The notes beneath the pieces were generated by a model. That model saw nothing but the letters and a program-made list of their open reading frames with translations. It was not told the DNA's origin and did not search any database. This document shows, piece after piece, positions 18,715 to 26,882 of a stretch of DNA of 64,000 bases. Position 1 is the first letter of the stretch. Each line of letters opens with the position of its first letter. The translations under genes were made by a program, and so were the position numbers. The DNA is taken from contig JAXMBN010000007.1 in assembly GCA_046349875.1 (NCBI GenBank), positions 124,001 to 188,000 on the forward strand. Direction: 5' to 3'. Origin of the DNA: JAXMBN01 sp046349875. Its GTDB lineage: Bacteria; Planctomycetota; Planctomycetia; Pirellulales; Pirellulaceae.

Positions 18715-19431
18715 ATGCGGTTACGTTGTCTATTGTCTCTATGTTTACTTCTCAGCGCGGCATTGCCTGCTCACGCTGGTCTCATCGCGTATTGGAATTT
18801 CAATACGCTGAATATCCCAACTGCTGCAGCACCTGGCAGTGGAAGCGTTCCAACTTCGATCGCTGCCACCTCTGGTTCTGGCTCGCTCAATCTCGCGACC
18901 TGGGGTGGACTCGTCGATGATTTCGGTGGTTCAACTCTTAATGCGCTGAATAGTGATCCAGCGGGTGCTTCGCTTTCGTTAATTGTTGGAGGCACGTCGG
19001 CACCATTCCCAGGTAACAATTCGTTTATTACCTTTTCAACCAGTCTTACCGGGAATGAGAATCCCATCTTGTCCTTCGCGACACGCGGTACTTCCACGGG
19101 ATTCAATTCGGGTATTTGGTCCTGGAGTTTGAACGGATCGAGTTTCACTGCAATTCCTGGTGTGAATACCGCGACAACCAACACGAATTTTGCAACGGCG
19201 TCCGTTGATCTATCGAGCATCAATGCACTCGATAATGCGGCAACCGTGTTCTTCCGATACACGCTGAGCGGTGGTACGGGAAATAGTGGCAATAACCGGA
19301 TCGACAACTTTCAGATCAATGCAAGCCAGATTACAGCGGTCCCCGAACCCACTTCGATGGCTCTTGTCGGAGCGGCTTTGGCAGGTGGTTTGATGAGAAA
19401 GTTCCGCCGAAAGAAACCTGCCAAAGCTTAA
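18715..19431 (+). CDS. PEP-CTERM sorting-domain protein
   Basis: 238 aa from the ATG at 18715 (GGAG about 9 bases upstream), which starts a signal peptide (MRLRCLLSLCLLLSAALPAHA). The body is Ser/Thr/Gly/Asn-rich and beta-like, resembling the lectin-like cores of such exported proteins (LIAYWNFNTLNIP just after the cleavage site). The C-terminus is a textbook PEP-CTERM signal: VPEPTSMALVGAALAGGLMR followed by KFRRKK, that is, the VPEP motif, a helix and a basic tail. An exosortase (XrtA/EpsH type), not in this window, would cut at PEP and place the protein on the cell surface or in the extracellular matrix. Confidence 0.93.
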   Translation: MRLRCLLSLCLLLSAALPAHAGLIAYWNFNTLNIPTAAAPGSGSVPTSIAATSGSGSLNLATWGGLVDDFGGSTLNALNSDPAGASLSLIVGGTSAPFPGNNSFITFSTSLTGNENPILSFATRGTSTGFNSGIWSWSLNGSSFTAIPGVNTATTNTNFATASVDLSSINALDNAATVFFRYTLSGGTGNSGNNRIDNFQINASQITAVPEPTSMALVGAALAGGLMRKFRRKKPAKA

Positions 19432-19483
19432 GGTATCCACGCTGTCATGTTGAGCGCGTTGGAAAGAACCTTCTTTCCTCGCG

Positions 19484-20608
19484 CTACTTGGCGCAATAAC
19501 CCAATGCCATCAAGGCAAAGGCGGTGGCAAGATTCTTGTCATCCTCGAACCATTGCCGATTGTCGTTCTTCCATGCTCCGTCGCTTCCTTGAAGAGCAGC
19601 CAGAGCATCGATGAGCTCGACCTTCCAAGCGTGGGTCTTGCCCTCATTGTCTTGAAACTCATTCTTGCCGGTTGCCTGCAAAGCTGCGGCAAACGTATGA
19701 AAGTAGTAGAAGAGTCCCGCTTTACCCATCCCTGGGTTTTCGGCGAGCGTGTAGTGTTTCGATAACCATTGGGTTGCAGCTTGAACGCGTTTGTCATCCT
19801 TGCCAAGTCCCGCATAGATCATGCTCTTCAATCCGCTATAGGTCATCGAGCCATAGCTACGAAGTCCGCCGACGATCGCATTCCGATCGCTAGACTCTAA
19901 ATCCTTCTCATTGGGCAGCGTATAGAAAAAGCCTCCATCGTTGACTTTCGCTACGAGCGGGTTGTCGTTGTGCTCACTCTTGAGATTTTGGCATCGTGAT
20001 ACGAAGATCAAGGCGCGTTGGACTGCCGGGTCGTTCGCGCTGGTATCGAGCGCTTGCAAAGCTTCCAGCAGATAAGCCGTGTTCGATAGATCGGGCCTCC
20101 CCTTCCCTGCATATCCCACGCCACCATATTCTGGTACTTCCGCATCGGCCACCTGCAACGATTTGAGATAGGCCTGTGCGTCTTTCAAAAGCTTGTTGTA
20201 ACGACCATCTTTAGCGACCTTGTTCGCTTCTGAAAAACAAAGGACGCTCACGCACGTTTCATAATTCTTGAGCCTTCCATTGCCGTAGATTCCCCCATCA
20301 GGTTTCACGAATCCTTCGAGCGCCTTGAGCCCCTTCTGAAGAGCCGGATGATCCAATTGGATGTCGTTGCGAAGCATGCTCGTCAAGACCAAGGCCGTTA
20401 CGCCTGGCCCGGCTTGGAGACTAAAGGTGCCGTCCTCCGCTTGCCCATGCTTGCTCAAATATTCTACCCCGCGCTGAACGAGCTCCGTTCGCTGTTTGGC
20501 CTTGTCCGCTGGTAACGCAGGACTTTTGGTTGACTGTGCAGCAACCAGTGAACTCGTGCCAACGACGATCACTCCTAACAATGCCCACTGCAATATGCTG
20601 TATCTCAT
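19484..20608 (-). CDS. Secreted prenyltransferase/squalene-cyclase-like toroid protein
   Basis: 374 aa from the ATG at 20608, which starts a signal peptide (MRYSILQWALLGVIVVGTSS, cleavage near VAAQ); an ATG 33 bp upstream is the alternative. The mature protein consists of alpha/alpha-barrel repeats of the prenyltransferase/squalene-oxidase type (AEDGTFSLQ, PDGGIYGNG, YGGVGYAG, GSDGAWKND). No DxDD acid motif or zinc site is seen, so it is probably structural rather than a cyclase. It follows the 269-aa membrane protein by 36 bp on the same strand. It is the second protein of this type in the window, shorter than the one at 2231-3889 and without the HEAT-like tail. Confidence 0.85.
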   Translation of the reverse strand: MRYSILQWALLGVIVVGTSSLVAAQSTKSPALPADKAKQRTELVQRGVEYLSKHGQAEDGTFSLQAGPGVTALVLTSMLRNDIQLDHPALQKGLKALEGFVKPDGGIYGNGRLKNYETCVSVLCFSEANKVAKDGRYNKLLKDAQAYLKSLQVADAEVPEYGGVGYAGKGRPDLSNTAYLLEALQALDTSANDPAVQRALIFVSRCQNLKSEHNDNPLVAKVNDGGFFYTLPNEKDLESSDRNAIVGGLRSYGSMTYSGLKSMIYAGLGKDDKRVQAATQWLSKHYTLAENPGMGKAGLFYYFHTFAAALQATGKNEFQDNEGKTHAWKVELIDALAALQGSDGAWKNDNRQWFEDDKNLATAFALMALGYCAK

Positions 20609-20644
20609 GAATCGTACTTCTTTCTCAATCGAACTACTCACTAC

Positions 20645-21454
20645 CTATTGGTATTGAACCAGATAGAGATCGGGATGGATCGAGTGAAATCGAATCAGAT
20701 TCCATTTTTCACCCAATCCACCCACAAACGATGCCGGTGTTTGATGATCGTAACGACGCTCCAGCCAGTATCCTCCATTGCTCCCACCCAGTTCTACACG
20801 AAGAGCTTTTCCAGGAGTCCTTTCGATGGCGCGAGCTACCAACCCTGTTTCTCCAAGGACGGATTCATTCAAGAAAAAACACATTGTTGGTTTGTCGATG
20901 GGATACGCATTGAAATGGGAAGGATGTTCGGATTCCGAAAGGGGTTGTTGACCTTGGCATACGGGCTCCCATACCTGGTCCAAGCGATCCATGAAGTGAA
21001 CGAGTTGGGGTGCCTTCCATCGCAATCGCTCGTGACGTCCCCACTCCACGATCGAGTTCGTACGGAGTATGAGCGTCATCCAGAGCGCAACCCAAGCGGT
21101 GACCACCAACAGTGTTCGCGAGGAGGGTTGAACGCCCGGACGAATCCATCCCCATGCGTAATGCCATAGTCCCACGAGAACCGCCGCGCCAAGAACACCC
21201 ATGAGCAATAGAGATCGCCATCGCGAATCGATCGTTCCGATGGCCAGTTCGCTTCCCTGCCCAATTGCCTCCACGCGATGAAACCACCAAGAAAGATAGG
21301 GTCCCTTCAAGGCTCCGTAGAATGCGCCGTCCGACACCATCCAAACCCACAAAGCCAGCGGAACGAGAAAGGGTATTCCTAGCCGCACCCTGGCTGGAAG
21401 TCGTGGATGCCAACTGGTTGTCGATGCGAGTTGGAGCTGCCCACCTGTCGCCAT
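20645..21454 (-). CDS. Hypothetical membrane protein
   Basis: 269 aa from the ATG at 21454, preferred because GAAAGG lies about 9 bases upstream; an in-frame ATG at 21544 would run into the neighbouring repeats. Three hydrophobic helices (about residues 24-45, 77-99 and 112-130) are followed by an extracytoplasmic domain of about 135 residues. No family recognised. It is the first gene of a probable two-gene operon with the toroid protein, so a role as its membrane partner is plausible. The region upstream is occupied by tandem and palindromic repeats, so its promoter must lie within or next to them. Confidence 0.65.
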   Translation of the reverse strand: MATGGQLQLASTTSWHPRLPARVRLGIPFLVPLALWVWMVSDGAFYGALKGPYLSWWFHRVEAIGQGSELAIGTIDSRWRSLLLMGVLGAAVLVGLWHYAWGWIRPGVQPSSRTLLVVTAWVALWMTLILRTNSIVEWGRHERLRWKAPQLVHFMDRLDQVWEPVCQGQQPLSESEHPSHFNAYPIDKPTMCFFLNESVLGETGLVARAIERTPGKALRVELGGSNGGYWLERRYDHQTPASFVGGLGEKWNLIRFHSIHPDLYLVQYQ

Positions 21455-21535
21455 GCCCAAGACCTTTCGGGAGAACCAGGAACTCTGCCTTTCTATCCCG
21501 ACCTGGGTCTTATGCAGATTGCGTGCCAGATTGAT

Positions 21536-21670
21536 ATTGCGCATATGATCAATATCACAATCCGAAGCGTCCGTTTAGAAGTTGCGCATTTGATAGTTAT
21601 CACAACCTGAAGCGTCCGTTTAGAAGTTGCGGCATTGATAGTTATCACAACCCGAAGCGTCAGCGAGGGA
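21536..21670. repeat. 45-bp direct repeat, three contiguous copies
   Basis: Copies start at 21536, 21581 and 21626 with a period of exactly 45 bp. Copies 1 and 2 each end in GAAGCGTCCGTTTAGAA. Copy 3 diverges after GAAGCGT, where it runs into the 188-bp element. The unit is the left end of that element (TTGCGCAT...ATCACAACCCGAAGCGT) multiplied. There are no unique spacers, so it is not a CRISPR array. Confidence 0.85.
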
Positions 21671-21810
21671 CTGACTTTTGCGGTGTTTTTGCCTTGTACG
21701 AGACATCCCTTGCTAACGCTTCGTGTCATGAGGAATGCGATCCCTCGCTGACGCTTCGGGTTGTGAAAACCAAGGCTCTCTGCAGGCCTAACGCTAATTA
21801 GCGCAACTTC
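21623..21810. repeat. 188-bp inverted-repeat element, copy A
   Basis: Begins GAAGTTGCGG and ends GCGCAACTTC (terminal inverted repeat). Inside, a long arm (ATCACAACCCGAAGCGTCAG, then CGAGGGAC) is repeated in inverted form at the right end (TCCCTCGCTGACGCTTCGGG, then TTGTGA). A third, weaker inverted copy lies in the middle (CATCCCTTGCTAACGCTTCG). Copies C and E have exactly the same length. A further half-end (GACGCATCGGGTTGTGA) follows at about 21817-21833. Confidence 0.9.
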
Positions 21811-21909
21811 ATAACGGACGCATCGGGTTGTGAACGCATTCGAAAGGGCAATCTCGAGACTTGATTCTTCGGGTTCGGCGAAGTTTATGCCAAGATGGCG
21901 AACTTTTGA

Positions 21910-22566
21910 TCACCGAACACTCGGTGCCGAGCCCCCTTCCGATTGGATGGATAACAACGTTTTTCCCGAATCGTAGTTTCTCAACCTGCACTGATAGGGA
22001 GGCGTTTGAATCAGCAACGCAGGAGCTTGGGTGTAGTTGCATTCATGCCGATCCTCGACGAGCCCTTCAAGAAAAGCGTACTTGCGGTTTTCGACGAAAG
22101 GGATGAACACGAGCAGCTCGAAGGGAGCATCCGTTTGTGCAGACCCTGGATCATCGCGAGGGCGATCCTTGATCCAAAGTTCAACCTGCTTTTTGATTTT
22201 CCGTACCGAGAGTTGCGTTGAGTAGACATAGCGCCCCTGTTCGTTGGGGCGCACGACCACAGTGTCGATCACATGCACTCCTTTTGGATCGAACTCTTGT
22301 TGGCGAAGCGATTCGATGATTCGAGCTCGATCAACGGCCATGTACCCGATGACATAAGCTTGATAACCAGGCATCCTTCTTCCGCCATGTTTGCAGTATT
22401 CCCACTGAAGGTTCCATACATCTTGATCATCCGTTGCATCCAGCGCGATTCGGCTTAAATAGGAATCCAAGATCGGTGCACAGTGCTGGGCTCTGAGTGT
22501 TGTGCATGGACACATAGCCGAGACCATAACCATGGGAAACATCAAGAGTCGTATCAGAGTATTCAT
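21910..22566 (-). CDS. Hypothetical secreted protein
   Basis: 218 aa from the ATG at 22566; an in-frame ATG at 22602 is the alternative. A signal peptide (MNTLIRLLMFPMVMVSAMCP, possible cleavage after LRA) precedes a small soluble domain with five cysteines after the signal region, four of them in CAPIL, EYCKHG, HECNY and YQCRL, suggesting disulfides. No family recognised. Its upstream side is filled by the GTTGACTTC-bounded repeat, so expression may depend on sequence inside that element. Confidence 0.65.
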   Translation of the reverse strand: MNTLIRLLMFPMVMVSAMCPCTTLRAQHCAPILDSYLSRIALDATDDQDVWNLQWEYCKHGGRRMPGYQAYVIGYMAVDRARIIESLRQQEFDPKGVHVIDTVVVRPNEQGRYVYSTQLSVRKIKKQVELWIKDRPRDDPGSAQTDAPFELLVFIPFVENRKYAFLEGLVEDRHECNYTQAPALLIQTPPYQCRLRNYDSGKTLLSIQSEGGSAPSVR

Positions 22567-22616
22567 TGGTATTGCCTGTTGAATTCCAGGGTTGGTTTCC
22601 AAGGTTTGCTTCTAAA

Positions 22617-22950
22617 GTCGACTTCCAGTCCCTGGAAGGTCTTTTTGAAATCGAAATACGCACGAAGTATTTTCCGATTTCCATTCTACGGCGACTTGCG
22701 CCTTGCCGCTTACACATCATAACCTGCAGCGTCAGCAAGGGACCAAACTCACCACAATCCGATGCGTCAGAGCGTCAGCAAGGGACGTCTTAAAAAGTCA
22801 AGAGTATTGCGAAAGTCCGTCCCTCACTAACGTATCGGGTTGTGAAACTACGCGAACTCGAAACCTCAAAGAGAGCCAGACAGGGCACCGGCGACTTGCT
22901 TCTTGCCGCTCAGGGTTGAAAAGAGAACTTCGAGGGGACTCGAAGTCAAC
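22617..22950. repeat. GTTGACTTC-bounded element, copy in reverse orientation, apparently carrying a nested repeat
   Basis: Starts with GTCGACTTCCAGTCCCTGGA (22617) and ends with TTCGAGGGGACTCGAAGTCA followed by AC (to 22950), the two end types of the roughly 175-bp family at 49799 and 58241. It is 334 bp, about 160 bp longer than the others. The extra length includes a degenerate piece of the 188-bp family (about 22719-22847). The phrase GGCGACTTGC...CTTGCCGCT occurs on both sides of that piece. Confidence 0.7.
22719..22847. repeat. 188-bp family, degenerate fragment (copy B)
   Basis: Contains CATAACCTGCAGCGTCAGCA, AGGGAC twice, and the right arm GTCCCTCACTAACGTATCGG followed by GTTGTGA. The terminal GAAGTTGCGC sequences are missing, so this is a decayed or partial copy sitting inside the 334-bp repeat. 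Confidence 0.7.
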
Positions 22951-23010
22951 TTTTGATTATCATGAAATCCACAAACAAGTACGCTCAAGAAATCAACCTG
23001 GCCGTGATCG

Positions 23011-23553
23011 ATGGAACCAACCAATCCCTATTCTGCTCCATTGACCGATGCAACCTTGAAGACCAAGAGGGTCGTTCGGCGCGATACGGCATCTTGTATT
23101 GCGTGGCCCATCCTCTTTATTGCCAACATGGTCATCCCCTTGTATTTCGGGCTCTCCTTGACAGAGCGACCGGGGCGTTTGGGCATGCTGATGGGAGCGT
23201 GTCTATTGCTTGCGCTGGGTTGGCTCGTTTGCTTTTACAAACCTCGGATCGCTCGCATTACCATTTGGGGATCGGTTCTGACGGCTGCATCTCAGCCCTT
23301 CCCGATCCTCCACGCTCTGCTCGGCTTGTTAGGGGTCTACATGCTCGAAACCATGGGGGCCTCTCATGTCGGGGTTGGCCAAATCGATGCCCTCGAAGCA
23401 TTTCTGTTGACTCTGTTCGTTGGAATCGGTCTTCTGACCAGTGCATTGGGCCTGGGTACCCTCCTCAGCCTCGTTCTTCCCAAACGCTGGATGGATCCTT
23501 CGGTCTATCAGCCAACTTGGGAGGAGTTTCAGAGGGAAAACCAGTCGACCTAG
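23011..23553 (+). CDS. Hypothetical four-helix membrane protein
   Basis: 180 aa. A short N-terminus MEPTNPYSAPLTDA is typical of planctomycete membrane proteins (NPY-P box followed by helices). Four helices are visible at about residues 31-48, 60-75, 85-108 and 130-158. No family recognised, and no enzymatic motif. The start is the ATG at 23011, shortly after the end of the 334-bp repeat. It is isolated on the plus strand between repeat elements. Confidence 0.7.
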   Translation: MEPTNPYSAPLTDATLKTKRVVRRDTASCIAWPILFIANMVIPLYFGLSLTERPGRLGMLMGACLLLALGWLVCFYKPRIARITIWGSVLTAASQPFPILHALLGLLGVYMLETMGASHVGVGQIDALEAFLLTLFVGIGLLTSALGLGTLLSLVLPKRWMDPSVYQPTWEEFQRENQST

Positions 23554-23689
23554 GACAGCTTATGAATTCTCTATGATAGATCTTGGAACGTACGATCCCT
23601 TTTGTCGCTCTTGAAGTTGCGCTCCTTTGAACACGTATTCCAGAAAGCCTTGATTTAGCTCGATATTTACAACCCGAAGCGTCCGTTTT

Positions 23690-23877
23690 GAAGTTGCGCA
23701 TTTGAGTCTTATCACAACCCGACGCGTAAGCGAGGGACTGACCTTGGGAGCGTTTTTGGCTTGTTTTTGACATCCCTCGCTGACGCTTCGTGACATGGAG
23801 GTTGCCGTCCCTCGTTGACGCTTCGGGTTGTGAAAATCAAGGCTTTCTGGACGCCGAACGCTACTTAGCGCAACCTC
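23690..23877. repeat. 188-bp inverted-repeat element, copy C
   Basis: Begins GAAGTTGCGCATTTGAGTCT and ends TTAGCGCAACCTC, with flanking TTTT on the left and AAAC on the right extending the terminal inverted repeat to about TTTTGAAGTTGCGC. The three internal arms are as in copy A (CGACGCGTAAGCGAGGGA; CATCCCTCGCTGACGCTTCG; GTCCCTCGTTGACGCTTCGG). An extra left-end fragment (ACAACCCGAAGCGTCCGTTT) precedes it at about 23669. It fills most of the 477-bp gap between the membrane protein and the sigma factor, and nothing else is seen there. Confidence 0.9.
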
Positions 23878-24030
23878 AAACTTACACCGAGGGCTTTGCA
23901 GTCACTTAGACGCGTATCATCTCGAACTCGCTATTCCAACATTCGCGAGATTTTTCCCTAAGAAAAGTCTTCCAGCGTCGTTTACTGAGTTGGAGGCATC
24001 AAAAGGTCAAGGAATTATTGGATTCCGCGG

Positions 24031-24561
24031 ATGCAGGACGAATCCCATCAATCAATCCGACAACGTGTTTGGGTAACCAGCATGGTGGATCGCTACGAAC
24101 GATCGCTGCTGGCATACGCTCGTTCGTTGCTGCGCGGTGATTCGAGTTTGGCTGAAGATGTCGTTCAAGAAACGTTTATTCAATTGTGGAATCAGCCTTG
24201 GCCTGAAATCGAAGAGAAGGTCGAAGGATGGCTGTTCCTGGTTTGCCGCCATCGGTGTTTAGATTCTCTTCGACGTTGGGAGACGCGTATGCATCAATCG
24301 ATCTCCATCGAACAGTGGCACGGCCAACGCGACTCGCAAGAGAGCGATCCGGCAGAACATTGTGCCCAACAAGATCAAATCGTTCGACTCCGAACGATGA
24401 TGAACTCGTTGAGCGATCGGCAACAGCAAGTGCTGCGTTTGCGATTGCATCAAGGGATGTCGTACCAACAGATCTCGGATGCCACTGGCATATCGGTGTC
24501 CTCGGTTGGATTTCAGATCCATGAAGCGCTGATTACCTTGCGGTCTCTCTTGCGCGAATAG
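24031..24561 (+). CDS. RNA polymerase ECF-type sigma factor
   Basis: 176 aa. Region 2 (about residues 20-90) includes YARSLLRGDSSLAEDVVQETFIQLW, the core-binding and -10 recognition helices. Region 4 (about 120-172) includes LSDRQQQVLRLRLHQGMSYQ and the helix-turn-helix ISVSSVGFQIHEAL. No region 3 is present, as expected for ECF factors. The next gene, 68 bp downstream, encodes a membrane protein with a cytoplasmic N-terminus and an extracytoplasmic vWA domain and is the natural candidate for its anti-sigma factor. Such factors release transcription of an envelope or stress regulon when the membrane partner is switched. Confidence 0.93.
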   Translation: MQDESHQSIRQRVWVTSMVDRYERSLLAYARSLLRGDSSLAEDVVQETFIQLWNQPWPEIEEKVEGWLFLVCRHRCLDSLRRWETRMHQSISIEQWHGQRDSQESDPAEHCAQQDQIVRLRTMMNSLSDRQQQVLRLRLHQGMSYQQISDATGISVSSVGFQIHEALITLRSLLRE

Positions 24562-24629
24562 TCCTTCTTTTGCGAATTATAGAACACCTTCACCTTCCCA
24601 TTCTGTTCTGTGAACAGGAACCCTTAGCT

Positions 24630-26783
24630 ATGCAAACGAAGTTCGAAGATTGGGAGCTCACCGCGTTCGCGCTGGGCGAGCTTTCACCAGAGCGCTCGAA
24701 GCAAATCGAGCAGATGATCCAAGATGATCCAGCAATGGCTCGCGAACTCGCGTCTCTTGGTGACTGGATCGGACGCGTCTCGGAGGCTTTGCATTCCGAT
24801 GTGAAAGCATCAACGATTCCATCGAGTGTAGCGTCGATTGCTGCCCATGCACCCACTTCCAAGTCGCGACTGTGGCTGACGGGATTGAGCTATCTAGCAA
24901 CCGCCGCATCCTTCTTGATTCTCGGCTATTTCGGACAACGTGCTTTGGACCCAGAGCGCAGCCCTGAAAACCCTGTGGCTTTGAAGACTCCCGAAACACC
25001 CGCGGAAGTGGCATTGAGTCCTGTTCTAGAAGAATTGGTAGAACTCAAACAAGAGCATGTCGTGGAACAAGAAGCGATCGCCAGTCAGCACCTTTCCGGT
25101 GATGCGATCATACTTCCCCAACTATCCAAGAGCGTCAAAGATACAACATGGGAGATGAAACCCTCCTCTTCGGCGAAGCCAGCCAAGGCCTATCGAGAAT
25201 CGACCCCGCATCCCTACGGCCTCCTCGCTGATCTGGATGCCAAGGTCTTAGACTACGAGTATCAAACGAATAGTGGGGTGGATGAATCAAAAAATGTTGT
25301 TCGATGGAGGATTGAAAAACGCGAGAATGCTGAAGTCCGATGGGGAGACCATCGAGTTTCCGGTGATCGCTTCGATGCCATCATTGAAAACGCCTTTCTT
25401 CGTGTGAAAGATGCTCCCTTCTCTACCTTCTCCATCGATGTCGATACCGCATCTTATACAAAAGCTCGGCAGTATCTGTTGGAAGCGCATCAATTGCCTC
25501 AACCATCCGCGATCCGCATGGAGGAATGGATCAACTATTTTCCTTATCGGTACGAAGGGCCAACGGGTGACGTTCCGTTTGCATCCGCATTAGCAGTCGC
25601 CGAATGTCCTTGGAATGTCGATCACCGATTGGTGCGAATCGCCCTTCAAGCCAAGAAGATCGATACCAAAAACCGTCCAGTCTCGAATCTCGTGTTCCTC
25701 TTGGATGTTTCGGGATCGATGAATGAACCGAATAAACTTCCTCTAGTCAAAGAGTCGATGCGATTGCTCATCAATCAATTGACGGAGAATGATCGCGTGT
25801 CCATCGTGGTGTATGCGGGAGCTGCGGGGACGGTCCTTCCCAGCACGACCGGCGACCAAAAGGCAACCATCTTGGAAGCACTTGAGCGGCTCGCGGCCGG
25901 TGGATCGACCAACGGTGCTCAGGGCATTCAGTTGGCCTATCAGATCGCTCGTGAAAACTTTATACCGGGCGCCACCAATCGCATCATCCTTTGCACCGAT
26001 GGAGATTTCAATGTCGGTGTGACCAGCAACGCCGATCTGATCGATCTCGTAGCAGAGAATGCCAAGAGCAAAGTCTTCCTAACGGTGCTTGGCTTCGGAA
26101 TGGGTAATACCAATGATTCGATGATGGAGCAAATTACGAATCGCGGCAATGGTCTCTATGGCTTCGTCGACTCCGAATTGGAAGCTCGACGCATGATGGT
26201 AGAACAGCTCTCCGGTTCTTTGATCACCGTCGCCAAAGATGTAAAGATCCAAGTCGAATTCAATCCACAACAGATCTCAGGCTATCGTTTGATTGGATAT
26301 GAAAATCGGATGCTGGCGACTCAAGATTTTGCTAACGATAAAAAGGACGCTGGAGAAATCGGAGCCGGACACTGTGTGACCGCGTTGTACGAGATCGTGC
26401 CACTCGGAAAATCGATCGATTCCATTCCTGCCGTCGATAAGCCTCGCTATCAAACACCAAGCGAACCAACCGCAGCGGCCAACTCGAATGAGTTGTTGAT
26501 CGTCAAAGTACGCTACAAGCAACCTGAAGCCGATCAAAGCTCGCTTCTCGAGTTTCCGCTCCAAAAATCGGAGGGCAAGATTCAAGCCGCAGATACCGAC
26601 TTTCAATGGGCCGCGGCCATCGCTCAGTTCTGTATGCTGCTTCGCAACAGCGAGCACAAAGGGAACACCACTTGGGAAGGTTTGCTGGAAGTGGCCACAA
26701 GCTTGGCTCAAGAATCGAACGATCCTTACCGGTTACAAGCGGTTGAATTGATGCGAGCCGCCAAACAACTCCAACCCAAATAG
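24630..26783 (+). CDS. Membrane vWA/YfbK-type protein with anti-sigma-like N-terminus
   Basis: 717 aa from the ATG at 24630 (AGGAA upstream); an ATG at 24570 is also in frame. Residues 1-80 are a cytoplasmic, acidic helical segment (FEDWELTAFALGELSPER, DDPAMARELAS) like the N-terminus of many planctomycete anti-sigma factors, although no zinc-binding HxxxCxxC is present. A single membrane helix follows (about 81-101), then a YfbK-type N-terminal domain (AFLRVKDAPFSTFSIDVDTA). The von Willebrand A domain has a MIDAS motif DVSGSMNE (about 359) and TDGDFN. The C-terminal domain is DUF3520-like. Topology and position after the ECF gene suggest an anti-sigma sensor whose outer vWA domain binds a metal-dependent ligand. 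This is inference. Confidence 0.88.
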   Translation: MQTKFEDWELTAFALGELSPERSKQIEQMIQDDPAMARELASLGDWIGRVSEALHSDVKASTIPSSVASIAAHAPTSKSRLWLTGLSYLATAASFLILGYFGQRALDPERSPENPVALKTPETPAEVALSPVLEELVELKQEHVVEQEAIASQHLSGDAIILPQLSKSVKDTTWEMKPSSSAKPAKAYRESTPHPYGLLADLDAKVLDYEYQTNSGVDESKNVVRWRIEKRENAEVRWGDHRVSGDRFDAIIENAFLRVKDAPFSTFSIDVDTASYTKARQYLLEAHQLPQPSAIRMEEWINYFPYRYEGPTGDVPFASALAVAECPWNVDHRLVRIALQAKKIDTKNRPVSNLVFLLDVSGSMNEPNKLPLVKESMRLLINQLTENDRVSIVVYAGAAGTVLPSTTGDQKATILEALERLAAGGSTNGAQGIQLAYQIARENFIPGATNRIILCTDGDFNVGVTSNADLIDLVAENAKSKVFLTVLGFGMGNTNDSMMEQITNRGNGLYGFVDSELEARRMMVEQLSGSLITVAKDVKIQVEFNPQQISGYRLIGYENRMLATQDFANDKKDAGEIGAGHCVTALYEIVPLGKSIDSIPAVDKPRYQTPSEPTAAANSNELLIVKVRYKQPEADQSSLLEFPLQKSEGKIQAADTDFQWAAAIAQFCMLLRNSEHKGNTTWEGLLEVATSLAQESNDPYRLQAVELMRAAKQLQPK

Positions 26784-26882
26784 CGGATTCAAAAGTTGGC
26801 GACCCAAGGTTGGTAGCCAACTCTGTTGTGGCATACAATGATCCTTTCCCACCCTCCAAGCCTCTTTGGGATAGGATCGATC

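Noticed and set aside
21536..21670. Possible CRISPR array
   Set aside because: The 45-bp units are contiguous with no unique spacers, and the unit is the end of a dispersed element. No cas genes are present.
21493..21729. Small minus-strand protein conserved between repeat copies (SPSLTLRVVI phrase)
   Set aside because: The similarity to a frame at 23560-23796 follows from the shared repeat DNA; no start signal, and the frame is not kept in copy D.
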